Shown: positions 1-7,231, counted from the stretch's first letter. The stretch is 18,834 nt of DNA from an uncultured Faecalibacterium sp. (GCA_934512105.1 CAKSWQ010000042.1:1-18834); one strand, 5' to 3'. The notes: generated by a model from the letters alone, not told the origin. A program made the numbers and translations.

Positions 1-83
1 CTTGGGCGGCACTCGCGTCTTGCTGGCCGCTGCCCCAACAACTCCTCCCTGTTTCCGCCGCTGGCGGCGGTCGTCGTCGTTGC
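1..83. other. Left edge, no gene assigned
   Basis: No frame here gives a recognisable protein. One plus-strand frame (starting at base 3) is open from the window edge to a TAA near base 104 and could be the tail of a gene that begins outside the window. This would fit the sense orientation of the hairpin repeat that follows. There is a short run of GTC triplets around 70-80 and a GC-rich palindrome near 57-72. Nothing else can be supported. Confidence 0.3.
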
Positions 84-158
84 AGCGGAAAAATTATTTT
101 ATAATTTCGGAATACCGGAGCGTCTGCGGACGCTCCGGTATTCCATTTTCACGGGAGG
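84..158 (+). repeat. Hairpin repeat, copy 1 (terminator-like)
   Basis: A conserved AT-rich box (AGCGGAAAAATTATTTTATA) is followed by a perfect 16-bp stem with loop TGCG (109-144) and then ATTTTCACGGGAGG. The closing pair gives C(UGCG)G, a UNCG-class tetraloop. Stem sequence differs from copies 2-4 while stem length, loop and both flanks are conserved. It probably ends a plus-strand transcript coming from left of the window. Unlike copies 2-4, no clear upstream variable hairpin is present. Confidence 0.75.
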
Positions 159-168
159 GGTTGGAACG

Positions 169-420
169 AACTCCCTCAGTCAAAGCCTGACGGCTTTGCC
201 AGCTCCCTCTAGGAGGGAGCCTCTGGCGCGCCCGGGCACTTTGCACTTTAGACGGAAACTTTCCCGCCATGCCAAAGGCCCCATCTCAGAGGACGACTTC
301 CCCCGGCCGGGGGAAGATGTCACCGCAGGTGACAAAAAGGGGAATCTGTCGAGCGCAGCGAGACTGGGGGAGTTTCTACCGGCGTGGTTTCCGAGGTGCG
401 CGTTAGCGCGTGAGAGGGTA
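169..420. repeat. MITE-like composite repeat with inverted ends
   Basis: The left end begins AACTCCCTCAGTC and the right end reads TGAGAGGGTA, which is roughly its inverse. Inside are several small hairpins: AAAGCC/GGCTTT (182-197), CTCCCTC/GAGGGAG, a palindrome around CCCCCGGCCGGGGG (near 300), and GTCACC/GGTGAC. About 29 bases at 178-206 recur in opposite orientation at 12302-12330 in a second element. No transposase or credible ORF lies inside. It looks like a non-autonomous dispersed element; its class is not known to me. Confidence 0.55.
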
Positions 421-461
421 AAAAAGTGGGTCAGAAGCGCCCGCAGACGTTTCTGACCCGC
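420..461 (-). terminator. Terminator of transporter-esterase-reductase operon (hairpin copy 6)
   Basis: Read on the minus strand, 21 bases after the reductase stop codon, a 16-position stem (446-461 with 426-441; one mismatch and two wobble positions) closes a TGCG loop and is followed by six T residues. That is a standard intrinsic terminator. It has the same stem length and loop as the five other hairpins of this family in the window. Confidence 0.85.
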
Positions 462-482
462 AAATAGAACTATGTTGTTGTT

Positions 483-2408
483 TTACAGCTGGCAGGCGGT
501 ATCGTAACCGGTGCGGATGGCGTTGGAGATATCCGCAGCCTTACCGGCGGCATCGCCAATGGAATACACCGGGATACCGGCAGCTTCCAGCGCAGCAGCG
601 TCAAATTCGTTGGAGCGTGCGCCCATGGCCAGCACGATGTAATCGCAGGGGATGGTCACCTCTGCGCCGTCCTTGTTCTCGCAGACGACGGCATCCATGC
701 GGAACTCCTTGACCTTGTGGCTGGGGTACTGCTCCACGCCGTAGGTCTTGTAGTTTTCCAGCAGGGTGGGCAGGATGGTGGTGCTCTCGCCGGCGGCGAT
801 CTTGTCCATCATCTCAATGACCGACACCTTGCAGCCGCGGGCAGCCAGATACTCTGCGGTCTCGCAGCCCACCATGCCGCCGCCAATGACAGCCACAGTG
901 CCGTACACCTGCTGCTCACCGGCCAGCACCTTCCATGCATCGGCCACGTTCACGCTGTCGATGCCGGGGATACGGGGTGCAGCGCTGTGGGCACCCACAG
1001 CGTTGATGACAGCCTCGAAGCCGGCATCCTTCAGCTGCTCGGCGGTGCGGGTCTGGCCCATGCACAGGTGCACACCGGCGTTGCAGACCGCGTGGATCAG
1101 GTCCTGTGCGGCGCGGCGCATCTCCTCCTTGCGGGGAGGCACGCAGGCAATGTTCAGCTGACCGCCCAGAGAGGTGGTCTTTTCAAACAGGGTCACGTCA
1201 TGGCCGCGCAGCGCTGCCACACGGGCGGCTTCCAGACCGGCAGGGCCGCCGCCGAGGACGGCGATCTTCTTTTTCTGCGCTGCGGGCTGGATGCTGCGGG
1301 TGTTCTCGTAGCCGTTCTCCGCGTTCAGCACGCAGGAGAGGAACTGGCGGTTCTGGATAGCATCGGTGCAGCCCTTGTTGCAGCTGATGCAGCGGCGGAT
1401 ATCGCAGGCCTTTCCTGCAGCAATCTTGGTGCCCCAGTCGGGGTCTGCCAGCAGCGGACGACCCATGGCAACCATATCGGCCATGCCGCTCTCGATGACA
1501 CGCGCAGCCATCTCGGCATCCACGATACGACCCACGGCGCTCACCGGCACATTGACGGCCTTTTTGATGTCCCCGGCGATCTTGACAAAGAAGCCGTAGG
1601 GCTGCACGCCCATGGGAGGGATGGTGTCGGCCATATTGCCAGTGTGGTTGGCCTGTGCAACGTGGAGCATATCCACGCCGTCCTCCACCAGCCACTGGGC
1701 AAACTGCACGGCGTCGGCCTCGTCAATGCCGCCCTTGCCGCGCTGCGGGGTGACGATGGACAGCTTGTAGTCGATGACCATACCCGGCACAGCCTTGCGG
1801 ATGGCGCGGGTCAGCATACGGGCAAAGCGGACGCGGTTCTCCAGACTGCCGCCGAACTTGTCGGTGCGGTGGTTCATGCGGGTGGAGCACAGGCAGCCGT
1901 TCAGGCGGTCGCCGTGGATCTGAATGACATCCACACCGGCCTTCTGGGCACGCACTGCGCAGGCGCACATCTTATCGATGATGGCCATCAGCATCTCCTC
2001 GCTGACCTCATCGGTAAAGAACATCATGTCGTGATGCAGGCGCTGACGCATCTCGTCAAACTTCTTCTGCATGAACAGGCTGTTGATGGCGTCCACATCG
2101 TACTCCGGGTGGAAGAGCTGGACGCCCAGCTTGGTGCCGTAAGCGTGTACGCTGTCGGCCAGTGCCTTGAAGGCAGGGATCTGGCTGTCGTCAAACAGCT
2201 TGGGGGTGGGAGAAAAGCTGTTGATGGGTGCCACATCGCCCATAACGATGTAGCCCACACCGCCCTTTGCCAGACGGGTGTAGAAGCCCATGTCCTGCTC
2301 GCTGATCATGCCGTTTTTCTCGTAGCCGGTGGTCAGCGGGGGGAACATGATGCGGTTTTTAAAGGTCTGTCCGCCCACCTCAATGGGCTGCAGAATTACG
2401 TTTTCCAT
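483..2408 (-). CDS. Old-yellow-enzyme/2,4-dienoyl-CoA-reductase-type NAD(P)/FAD oxidoreductase
   Basis: A 641-residue flavoenzyme of the FadH/BaiCD/BaiH/enoate-reductase family. An N-terminal FMN-binding TIM barrel (about 1-340, including RTDKFGGSLENR at 181-192) precedes a 4Fe-4S cluster motif CX2CX3CX11C (Cys340, 343, 347, 359). A first dinucleotide fold has GGGPAG at 386-391, a second has GGGMVG at 509-514, and the FAD-contacting GD is near 618. Such enzymes pass electrons from NAD(P)H through FAD and Fe-S to FMN to reduce a C=C bond next to a carbonyl or thioester. The substrate cannot be read from sequence: dienoyl-CoA, cinnamate-like enoates and bile-acid intermediates are all possible. 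The barrel segment usually containing HGAHG reads IHGDRLNGCLC, so the active site is not the textbook FadH one. The start is set by AAGGAGG upstream. It is the last gene of the operon, 30 bases after the esterase. Confidence 0.88.
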   Translation of the reverse strand: MENVILQPIEVGGQTFKNRIMFPPLTTGYEKNGMISEQDMGFYTRLAKGGVGYIVMGDVAPINSFSPTPKLFDDSQIPAFKALADSVHAYGTKLGVQLFHPEYDVDAINSLFMQKKFDEMRQRLHHDMMFFTDEVSEEMLMAIIDKMCACAVRAQKAGVDVIQIHGDRLNGCLCSTRMNHRTDKFGGSLENRVRFARMLTRAIRKAVPGMVIDYKLSIVTPQRGKGGIDEADAVQFAQWLVEDGVDMLHVAQANHTGNMADTIPPMGVQPYGFFVKIAGDIKKAVNVPVSAVGRIVDAEMAARVIESGMADMVAMGRPLLADPDWGTKIAAGKACDIRRCISCNKGCTDAIQNRQFLSCVLNAENGYENTRSIQPAAQKKKIAVLGGGPAGLEAARVAALRGHDVTLFEKTTSLGGQLNIACVPPRKEEMRRAAQDLIHAVCNAGVHLCMGQTRTAEQLKDAGFEAVINAVGAHSAAPRIPGIDSVNVADAWKVLAGEQQVYGTVAVIGGGMVGCETAEYLAARGCKVSVIEMMDKIAAGESTTILPTLLENYKTYGVEQYPSHKVKEFRMDAVVCENKDGAEVTIPCDYIVLAMGARSNEFDAAALEAAGIPVYSIGDAAGKAADISNAIRTGYDTACQL

Positions 2409-2438
2409 ACGAAAGCCTCCTTGCAGATACGCTTTGCT

Positions 2439-3194
2439 TTACAGATTTGCTTTGATGAATGCTGCGGTCTTTTCCTCCACGGCGGCACGGGCTGCCAGCG
2501 TGGCAAAGTTGTGGCCGCCGCCTGCAATGGTGTCCACCTCGGGTGCGGTGTACACCTGTGCGTAACGGTTGCAGGTGCCCTCGTCCACCAGACGGTCATC
2601 GTCGGCGCGCAGCAGCAGCACCGGGCCGTTGTAGCCCTTGGCCTCGGTAAAGGGATCGGGGTGCTTGGCCATCTCGTAGTTAAAGGCCATCTTGTAGCAC
2701 AGACCCTCCATGTCGGCGTAGTCCTTGCCGGTCTGCATAATGCCGTCGGCGCGCTGTGCACAGCCGAACCACATCCCGGCGCCCGGGCACAGCAAAATCA
2801 GGCCGTGGGGCTGGATGACCGGTGCGCAGGAGGCGGCAATGTAGCCGCCCATGCTCTGGCCGGAGAGGAACAGCTTTTCGCTGTCCACATAGGGCTGCTC
2901 AGCTGCCCATGCAAAGATATCCTGTGCATCGGTGTGCAGGCCGTCGAAGCTCATATCCTCGAACTCGCCGTCGCTCTCGCCGTTGCCGTAGAAATCGAAC
3001 CGGGCGCTGCCGATGCCCTGCGCTGCCAGAGCGCGGGACAGGTGGGTGTACATGGACTTGTAGCCGCTGCAGCTGCCGGCAAAGCCGTGCAGGTGCACCA
3101 CAAAGGGTACCTTGCCCTCGGTATCGGGCAGGGTCACGATGCCGCGCAGGGTGTGACCATTGCGGTTTTTAAACTGGACCTGTAAGATCTTCAT
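2439..3194 (-). CDS. Alpha/beta hydrolase, cinnamoyl/feruloyl-esterase-like
   Basis: A 251-residue single-domain serine hydrolase without signal peptide, hence cytoplasmic. The oxyanion segment HLHGFAGS lies at 34-41, the nucleophile elbow GQSMGG gives Ser114, the acid is probably Asp200 (in ADDDRLV), and GGGHNF supplies His228. The full triad is therefore visible. Size and the HGFxG oxyanion segment resemble small bacterial cinnamoyl/feruloyl esterases, but the same scaffold serves many esterases, so the substrate is inference. It begins 3 bases after the transporter stop codon, with its ribosome binding site inside the end of that gene, so translation is probably coupled. It is followed by the enoate-reductase-like enzyme. 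Confidence 0.82.
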   Translation of the reverse strand: MKILQVQFKNRNGHTLRGIVTLPDTEGKVPFVVHLHGFAGSCSGYKSMYTHLSRALAAQGIGSARFDFYGNGESDGEFEDMSFDGLHTDAQDIFAWAAEQPYVDSEKLFLSGQSMGGYIAASCAPVIQPHGLILLCPGAGMWFGCAQRADGIMQTGKDYADMEGLCYKMAFNYEMAKHPDPFTEAKGYNGPVLLLRADDDRLVDEGTCNRYAQVYTAPEVDTIAGGGHNFATLAARAAVEEKTAAFIKANL

Positions 3195-3197
3195 GGT

Positions 3198-4586
3198 TTA
3201 CTTGCTCTCCTTTGCAGCACGGCGGGCCTTCAGCTCGGTCAGCATCTCAGCAGTCTTCTGCTTGGTCAGGGGGTAGACGAAGAACAGGATAGCAACTGCA
3301 ACGCCGTAGCCCAGGAAGTAGATGCCGGTGTAGCTCTTCCAGATGGCGTTCACAACGCCTGCGGTCTGCACAGCGCCGACGGTCACGTTGTAGCCGATGG
3401 CACCCAGCACAAAGCTGGACAGGCTGCCGGAAATGGCGCTTGCAAGCTTGCGGAAGAAGGAGTAGGTGGAGTAGACGATGCCCTCGTTGCGCTCGCCGGT
3501 CTGCAGCTCGTGGTAGTCGATGGCGTCGTTGACCATAGCCCAGATCAGCACCTGCATACCGGAAGCACCCAGATAGCAGATACCGTTGATGACGATGAAG
3601 GCCACGGGGTTATGGACGGGGAAGAAGAACAGGATGCCGAACACGATAGCGGCAAAGCCTGCGCCCATGCAGCACCACTCCTTCTTGCCGAACTTGTTGG
3701 CCAGAGGCTGGGTGATGGCAAAGGACAGCACAGCGTACAGCACGCTCAGCATACCGGAGACAGCCTGGATCTTGACGTTGCCGAAGAAGTCCTTGTACAG
3801 GTAGGTGTTCAGGCCGTTGACCACGGAAGCACCGATCATGCCGGTCAGGCTGAAGAACATAACGCCCAGCAGAGCCTTATTGTGAGAGATCTCCTTGAGC
3901 ACGTGCAGGTAGTTCAGCTTTTCGCCCTGCGGACGCTCGGGCACTTCCACGCGCTCCTTGCACCACACGCAGGTGATCTGCAGGCACAGCAGGCCCAGCA
4001 GAGCGCAGATGCAGGCCAGCATCAGGAAGCGGCCGGCCACGGGCTGGTTGTCCACATACAGGAACAGGGGGCCGACCATGACCATGACGGTCATGAAGAT
4101 GGTGCCGCCAAGGCTGCGGTAGCGGGACAGTGCGGTGCGCTGGCTGACATCATCGGTCATCACGCTGGACAGAGTACCGAAGGGCACGTTGACGCAGGTG
4201 TACAGTGCCTCGTACAGAACGTAGGTGACGAACATATAGGCCAGACGCAGGCCGTAGTTGATGTTGCCCACATTGACAAAGCCCAGCACGCACAGCACTG
4301 CCATGGGGAACGAGAAGGCGCGGATCCACGGGATGAACTTGCCGCCCTTGGTGGCCTTGCGGGAGTCCACGATGGCACCGATGATGGGGTCGTTCACGGC
4401 GTCCCAGATCTTGGTGATCAGCAGCAGGATACCCACGTGGAAGGGGTTGACCTGCAGGATCAGGGTGTAGAAGATCGACAGATACATGGCACGGTACTGC
4501 TCGGTGAAGCAGCAGCCCAGATCGCCCAGCGTATAGCCGATCTTGTCCTTCATGGAGAAGGGTCGGACGGTCTTTTTCTGGTCCAT
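3198..4586 (-). CDS. GPH-family (MelB-like) MFS sugar/glycoside symporter
   Basis: A 462-residue membrane protein with about 12 hydrophobic segments. The signature of the glycoside-pentoside-hexuronide:cation symporters is present near the N terminus: WDAVNDPIIGAIVD at 61-74, then KGGKFIPWI. Members import sugars or glycosides with Na+ or H+. The start is supported by AAGGAGG eight bases before ATG. It is first in the minus-strand operon, with a TATAAT -10 at 4662-4657 but no good -35. Substrate is unknown; the esterase and reductase downstream suggest a sugar or aromatic ester rather than a plain sugar, which is inference. Confidence 0.87.
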   Translation of the reverse strand: MDQKKTVRPFSMKDKIGYTLGDLGCCFTEQYRAMYLSIFYTLILQVNPFHVGILLLITKIWDAVNDPIIGAIVDSRKATKGGKFIPWIRAFSFPMAVLCVLGFVNVGNINYGLRLAYMFVTYVLYEALYTCVNVPFGTLSSVMTDDVSQRTALSRYRSLGGTIFMTVMVMVGPLFLYVDNQPVAGRFLMLACICALLGLLCLQITCVWCKERVEVPERPQGEKLNYLHVLKEISHNKALLGVMFFSLTGMIGASVVNGLNTYLYKDFFGNVKIQAVSGMLSVLYAVLSFAITQPLANKFGKKEWCCMGAGFAAIVFGILFFFPVHNPVAFIVINGICYLGASGMQVLIWAMVNDAIDYHELQTGERNEGIVYSTYSFFRKLASAISGSLSSFVLGAIGYNVTVGAVQTAGVVNAIWKSYTGIYFLGYGVAVAILFFVYPLTKQKTAEMLTELKARRAAKESK

Positions 4587-4617
4587 TGTGTTTTATCCTC
4601 CTTAAAAACAGTGAAAC

Positions 4618-4642
4618 CACGAGACTTTTCGCACAAGTCTCT
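4618..4642 (-). promoter_or_regulatory. Leader hairpin of transporter operon
   Basis: A perfect 7-bp inverted repeat, GAGACTT/AAGTCTC around loop GTGCGAA on the minus strand, lies in the 5' untranslated region shortly before the transporter ribosome binding site. No T-run follows, so it is not an intrinsic terminator. It could affect mRNA stability; function unknown. Confidence 0.4.
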
Positions 4643-4656
4643 TTTCTACGCTTTGC

Positions 4657-4722
4657 ATTATACGTTAATTTTACATCAATACATATCCAAAAAATGATTG
4701 AAAACTATCACAAATTGATGTA
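4657..4722 (-). promoter_or_regulatory. Transporter-operon promoter and AraC-type operator pair
   Basis: On the minus strand TATAAT sits at 4662-4657, but the -35 region at 17 bases (TATGTA) is poor, as expected for an activator-dependent promoter. A perfect 9-bp inverted repeat, TACATCAAT (4672-4680) and ATTGATGTA (4714-4722), has a 42-base start-to-start distance, close to four helical turns. One arm lies within the transporter promoter spacer and the other overlaps the regulator's own -10. Binding by the neighbouring AraC-type protein is inference. Confidence 0.5.
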
Positions 4723-4726
4723 TTAT
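4698..4726 (+). promoter_or_regulatory. Promoter of araC-type regulator
   Basis: TTGAAA at 4698-4703, a 17-base spacer, and TATTAT at 4721-4726 form a good vegetative promoter about 75 bases before the regulator start. The arm ATTGATGTA (4714-4722) overlaps the end of the spacer and the start of the -10, so autoregulation is plausible. A 14-base palindrome TGTTGTGTACAACA follows at 4751-4764 in the untranslated leader. Confidence 0.6.
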
Positions 4727-4801
4727 GCAATTATAACAGTTGTACTTTTCTGTTGTGTACAACAAACTGTTACACCTGACAGTTTCGCGGAGGGATTTTT
4801 G

Positions 4802-5632
4802 GTGAACTATACAGCCAAGCGTTATTTTTTTGAGCAGAGCGCCGTCCGGGATTTTTATTCCGGCGCGTATTACGATCTGTTCCTCGTTATGCGGGGCAGC
4901 GGGGTGTTCCGGTGCCCCGATGTGGTGCTGCCCGCCCAGCAGCAGAACCTCATCATCTTCAAGCCCGGTCAGGGCGGCAGGCTGGAATACGCCGGTGCCT
5001 ACGGCCCGCTGGAGCTTATCCGGGTGCAGCTTTCTCCCCAGACGCTGGCGCAGCTTTCGGACGCAGACACCGACTTTGAAAAAAGCTTCAACGTGGTGCC
5101 CTTCCGGCAGGTGGCCGTCCGGCCGGACAGCCAGATCTATATGCTGCTGAAAAACCTTGCCCGGAAGCTGCTGGTGCTCCCGCAGGAGCGCACCCAGTTC
5201 GGAGCAGCGGCGTTCGAGCACGGCATTTTGCAGATGTTCGTGGTGCTGGCGCTGCGTGCCTGCATCCATGCGGAGTTCCACACCGCATCGGTCAGCCGCC
5301 ACCACCTGATGCTGGACGAGGTGTTTTTGTTTATTCAGGCGCACCTTACCGAGGAACTGACGCTGGAACGGCTGGAGAAGGAGTTCTTCGTCTCCCGGGA
5401 GCATATTGCCCGGGAATTCAAGCGCCAGACCGGGCAGACGGTGCACCGCTATATCGTGAAAGCGCGGTTGGACCGCTGCTGCACCCTCATCGAGCAGGGA
5501 CTGCCCATTACCGAGGTGTACAAGACCAGCGGCTTTGGCGGCTACAACCATTTTTTTCGCGCTTTCAAAAAGGAGTACGGCATGACCCCCAAGGAGTACT
5601 TCAGCACCACCCGGCAGGATGCCCGGGGATGA
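4802..5632 (+). CDS. AraC-family transcriptional regulator
   Basis: A 276-residue regulator. An N-terminal cupin-like sensor region (about 1-110) is followed by a helical linker and a C-terminal double helix-turn-helix domain (about 171-267) with the family pattern LERLEKEFFVSREHIAREFK, then SGFGGYNHFFRAFKKEYGMTPKEY. I chose GTG at 4802 because GGAGGG lies 6 bases upstream and the protein then begins directly with the sensor domain; the frame is open further upstream, but that stretch crosses the promoter. It is divergent from the transporter-esterase-reductase operon with a 215-base shared control region, so it most likely activates that operon in response to its substrate. Effector unknown. 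Confidence 0.85.
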   Translation: MNYTAKRYFFEQSAVRDFYSGAYYDLFLVMRGSGVFRCPDVVLPAQQQNLIIFKPGQGGRLEYAGAYGPLELIRVQLSPQTLAQLSDADTDFEKSFNVVPFRQVAVRPDSQIYMLLKNLARKLLVLPQERTQFGAAAFEHGILQMFVVLALRACIHAEFHTASVSRHHLMLDEVFLFIQAHLTEELTLERLEKEFFVSREHIAREFKRQTGQTVHRYIVKARLDRCCTLIEQGLPITEVYKTSGFGGYNHFFRAFKKEYGMTPKEYFSTTRQDARG

Positions 5633-5660
5633 ATGCTGCAAAAGCAGCGCCGTCCGTCCC

Positions 5661-5712
5661 TGTGAAAAAAGCCGCCCGGGAAGATTCGCAGATCCTCCCG
5701 GGCGGCTTGCTT
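5661..5712 (-). terminator. Terminator of sodium-pump operon (hairpin copy 5)
   Basis: On the minus strand, after the 42-codon gene, a 16-position GC-rich stem (5706-5691 with 5686-5671; one mismatch and one wobble) closes a TGCG loop and is followed by TTTTTTCAC. It belongs to the same hairpin family as copies 1-4 and 6. It lies between convergent genes and may also stop the araC-type transcript, although the plus-strand T-run is interrupted. Confidence 0.8.
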
Positions 5713-5728
5713 ATCCTATTTTTTGCCC

Positions 5729-5857
5729 TTACTTGCGGCGGGTGAGGCAGTTCAGTGCCATCACCGCCAGCACAAGAAAGCCGATGACCAGCAGAATGCC
5801 AGCCATGCCGATGAGCATCATGGGCAGGGTGGTCATCCAGGAAGAAAGATGAAGCAT
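5729..5857 (-). CDS. 42-residue single-span membrane protein, possible decarboxylase gamma-like subunit
   Basis: A short gene starting 13 bases after the decarboxylase beta stop codon, with GGAGG 8 bases before ATG. The product begins MLHLSSWMTTLPMM, has one strongly hydrophobic segment (about 11-36) and ends with the basic tail LTRRK. Position next to the beta subunit and the single membrane span resemble OadG/gamma subunits of Na+-translocating decarboxylases, but it is about half their usual length and lacks the soluble tail. Identity as gamma is inference from position. The two genes share one transcript, ended by the hairpin at 5661-5712. Confidence 0.7.
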   Translation of the reverse strand: MLHLSSWMTTLPMMLIGMAGILLVIGFLVLAVMALNCLTRRK

Positions 5858-5870
5858 AAAGGTACCTCCG

Positions 5871-7001
5871 TTAAGCCATCAGGGAAAGGATCAGTCCGCC
5901 GGCAAGGACGGATGCGATCTGCCCGGAAACGTTGACGCTGATGGAGTACATCAGCAGGAAATTCTGGCTGTCCTCGGCCAGACCCATCTTGTTGACCACA
6001 CGTCCGCTCATGGGGAAGGCTGAGATGCCTGCCGCGCCGATCATGGGGTTCAGTTTTTTGCCCTCGGGCAGGAAGAGGTTCAGCAGCTTGGCGAACAGCA
6101 CGCCGCCTGCGGTATCAAAGATAAAAGCCACAAGACCCAGCGCCATGATGAGCAAGGTGTCCGGCCGGACGAACTTGTCGGCGGTCATCTGCCCGGCTAC
6201 GGTCAGACCCAGTACAATGGTAATGAGGTTTGTCAGCACGTTCTGGGCGGTCTCGCTCAGAGAGTTCAGCACCCCGCACTCCCGCAGCAGGTTGCCGAAC
6301 ATCAAAAAGCCCACCAGCGCCACGCTGGCCGGGGCTACCAGACCGGCGACCACCGTGACCACAATGGGGAACAGGATCTTGGTCAGCTGGGTGACGTTGC
6401 CTTTTTCGTAGGGCATACGGATGCGGCGCTCTTTCTGGGTGGTCAGCAGCCGGATGACCGGCGGCTGCACGATGGGCACCAGCGCCATGTAGCTGTAAGC
6501 TGCCACCATAATGGCGCCAAGATACTGGGATTTGAGGGTGTTTGCCACAAAAATGGCGGTGGGGCCGTCGGCAGCGCCGATGACCGCAATGGACGCGGCG
6601 TCCTTCAGATCAAAGAAGAACCCGGCCAGAAACAGGGTGAAAAAGATGCCGAACTGTGCCGCTGCGCCAAACAGCATGAGCCACGGCTTTTCCAGCAGCG
6701 GGCCAAAATCGATCATGGCACCGATGCCGATGAACAGCAGCAGCGGGAACAACTCGTTGGACATCCCCGCCTCAAACAGGGCGGAGATGGGGCCGACGGT
6801 GTCGCCCTGTGTGATGGCACCGGATGCGGGAAGGTTGACCAGAATGGCGCCGAACCCCATGGGCAGCAGCAGACTGGGCTCCATCTTTTTGACGATGGCA
6901 AGGTAGATGAGCAGGGCACCGATGCCCCACATGACCACCATCTGCCATGTCAGCGCCCCAAAGTTTGAAAAGAGCGCGGCGAATGTGTTCCAGAAATTCA
7001 T
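5871..7001 (-). CDS. Na+-translocating decarboxylase, beta subunit (OadB/GcdB/MmdB family)
   Basis: A 376-residue polytopic membrane protein. Two diagnostic segments are present: GAADGPTAIFVA (143-153; conserved Asp145) and GAAGISAFPMSGRVV (322-336), the latter holding the family's conserved Ser/Arg region for Na+ movement. In known complexes the beta subunit decarboxylates the carboxybiotin carried by its partner and exports Na+. Alpha and biotin-carrier subunits are not in this window, so oxaloacetate, glutaconyl-CoA and methylmalonyl-CoA enzymes cannot be told apart. The start at MNFWNTF is preceded by AAAAGGAGG (7022-7014). The frame is open 20 codons further, but that runs back through the leader terminator and is rejected. 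Confidence 0.9.
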   Translation of the reverse strand: MNFWNTFAALFSNFGALTWQMVVMWGIGALLIYLAIVKKMEPSLLLPMGFGAILVNLPASGAITQGDTVGPISALFEAGMSNELFPLLLFIGIGAMIDFGPLLEKPWLMLFGAAAQFGIFFTLFLAGFFFDLKDAASIAVIGAADGPTAIFVANTLKSQYLGAIMVAAYSYMALVPIVQPPVIRLLTTQKERRIRMPYEKGNVTQLTKILFPIVVTVVAGLVAPASVALVGFLMFGNLLRECGVLNSLSETAQNVLTNLITIVLGLTVAGQMTADKFVRPDTLLIMALGLVAFIFDTAGGVLFAKLLNLFLPEGKKLNPMIGAAGISAFPMSGRVVNKMGLAEDSQNFLLMYSISVNVSGQIASVLAGGLILSLMA

Positions 7002-7041
7002 AATGTTTTCCTGCCTCCTTTTGTTCTGATGCTGCGGCAAG

Positions 7042-7087
7042 AAAAAAGAGACCCTTGCCACAGCGTAAAATCTGTGACAAAAGTCTC
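7042..7087 (-). terminator. Leader terminator of sodium-pump operon (riboswitch expression platform)
   Basis: On the minus strand 7087-7072 pairs with 7063-7048 over 16 positions, with three G-U wobbles valid only for minus-strand RNA, followed by TTTTTT (7047-7042). Its 5' arm contains the 3' strand of the aptamer P1 helix (7083-7076), so P1 and terminator exclude each other. Stabilising P1 would allow readthrough, that is, an ON switch. Confidence 0.85.
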
Positions 7088-7195
7088 AAGCGAACACATG
7101 ACATCGGGCATTGCTGCCGTGATGACGCTGCCATGCAGCGGCCTGCCGGTGAAAAAAAGCCTTGACCGGCAGACTGCCCTTTACTCCCCTTTATC
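7076..7195 (-). promoter_or_regulatory. yybP-ykoY-like (Mn2+) riboswitch aptamer
   Basis: Read on the minus strand, P1 forms between GATAAAGG (7195-7188) and CTTTTGTC (7083-7076). GGGGAGTA follows the 5' strand (7189-7182), GAGAC precedes the 3' strand (7087-7083), and TCATCA lies in the middle (7125-7120) directly after a CGCTGC/GCAGCG hairpin. Further helices are GGGCA/TGCCC (7179-7175 with 7110-7106) and TGCCGGT/ACCGGCA (7171-7165 with 7150-7144). These elements match what I recall of the yybP-ykoY manganese family. That family usually precedes Mn2+ export genes, so a Na+-pump target is unexpected. An alternative cation-sensing class such as the Na+ (DUF1646) riboswitch is not excluded. 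Confidence 0.7.
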
Positions 7196-7202
7196 ATTTT
7201 TA

Positions 7203-7231
7203 TTGATACCAGAAACCGCCGCTTCTGTCAA
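7203..7231 (-). promoter_or_regulatory. Promoter of sodium-pump operon
   Basis: TTGACA at 7231-7226, a 17-base spacer, and TATCAA at 7208-7203 on the minus strand. The expected start point, about 7196, falls right at the first base of the P1 helix of the riboswitch, which supports both calls. Confidence 0.75.

Noticed and set aside
717..3185. Plus-strand 822-codon open frame opposite the reductase and hydrolase genes
   Set aside because: The minus-strand proteins have full family motifs and ribosome binding sites. The plus-strand product is a low-complexity His/Ala/Gly/Val-rich shadow of GC-rich codons. The same holds for long antisense frames at 3510-4697, 10840-11946, 12435-13907, 13914-15206, 15614-17326 and 17576-18829.
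4586..4801. 72-codon N-terminal extension of the AraC-type regulator
   Set aside because: It covers the regulator's own promoter and that of the divergent operon. GTG at 4802 with GGAGGG gives a normal family N terminus.
7002..7061. 20-codon N-terminal extension of the decarboxylase beta subunit
   Set aside because: It would be encoded by the leader terminator and T-run. The family N terminus and AAAAGGAGG support the start at 7001.
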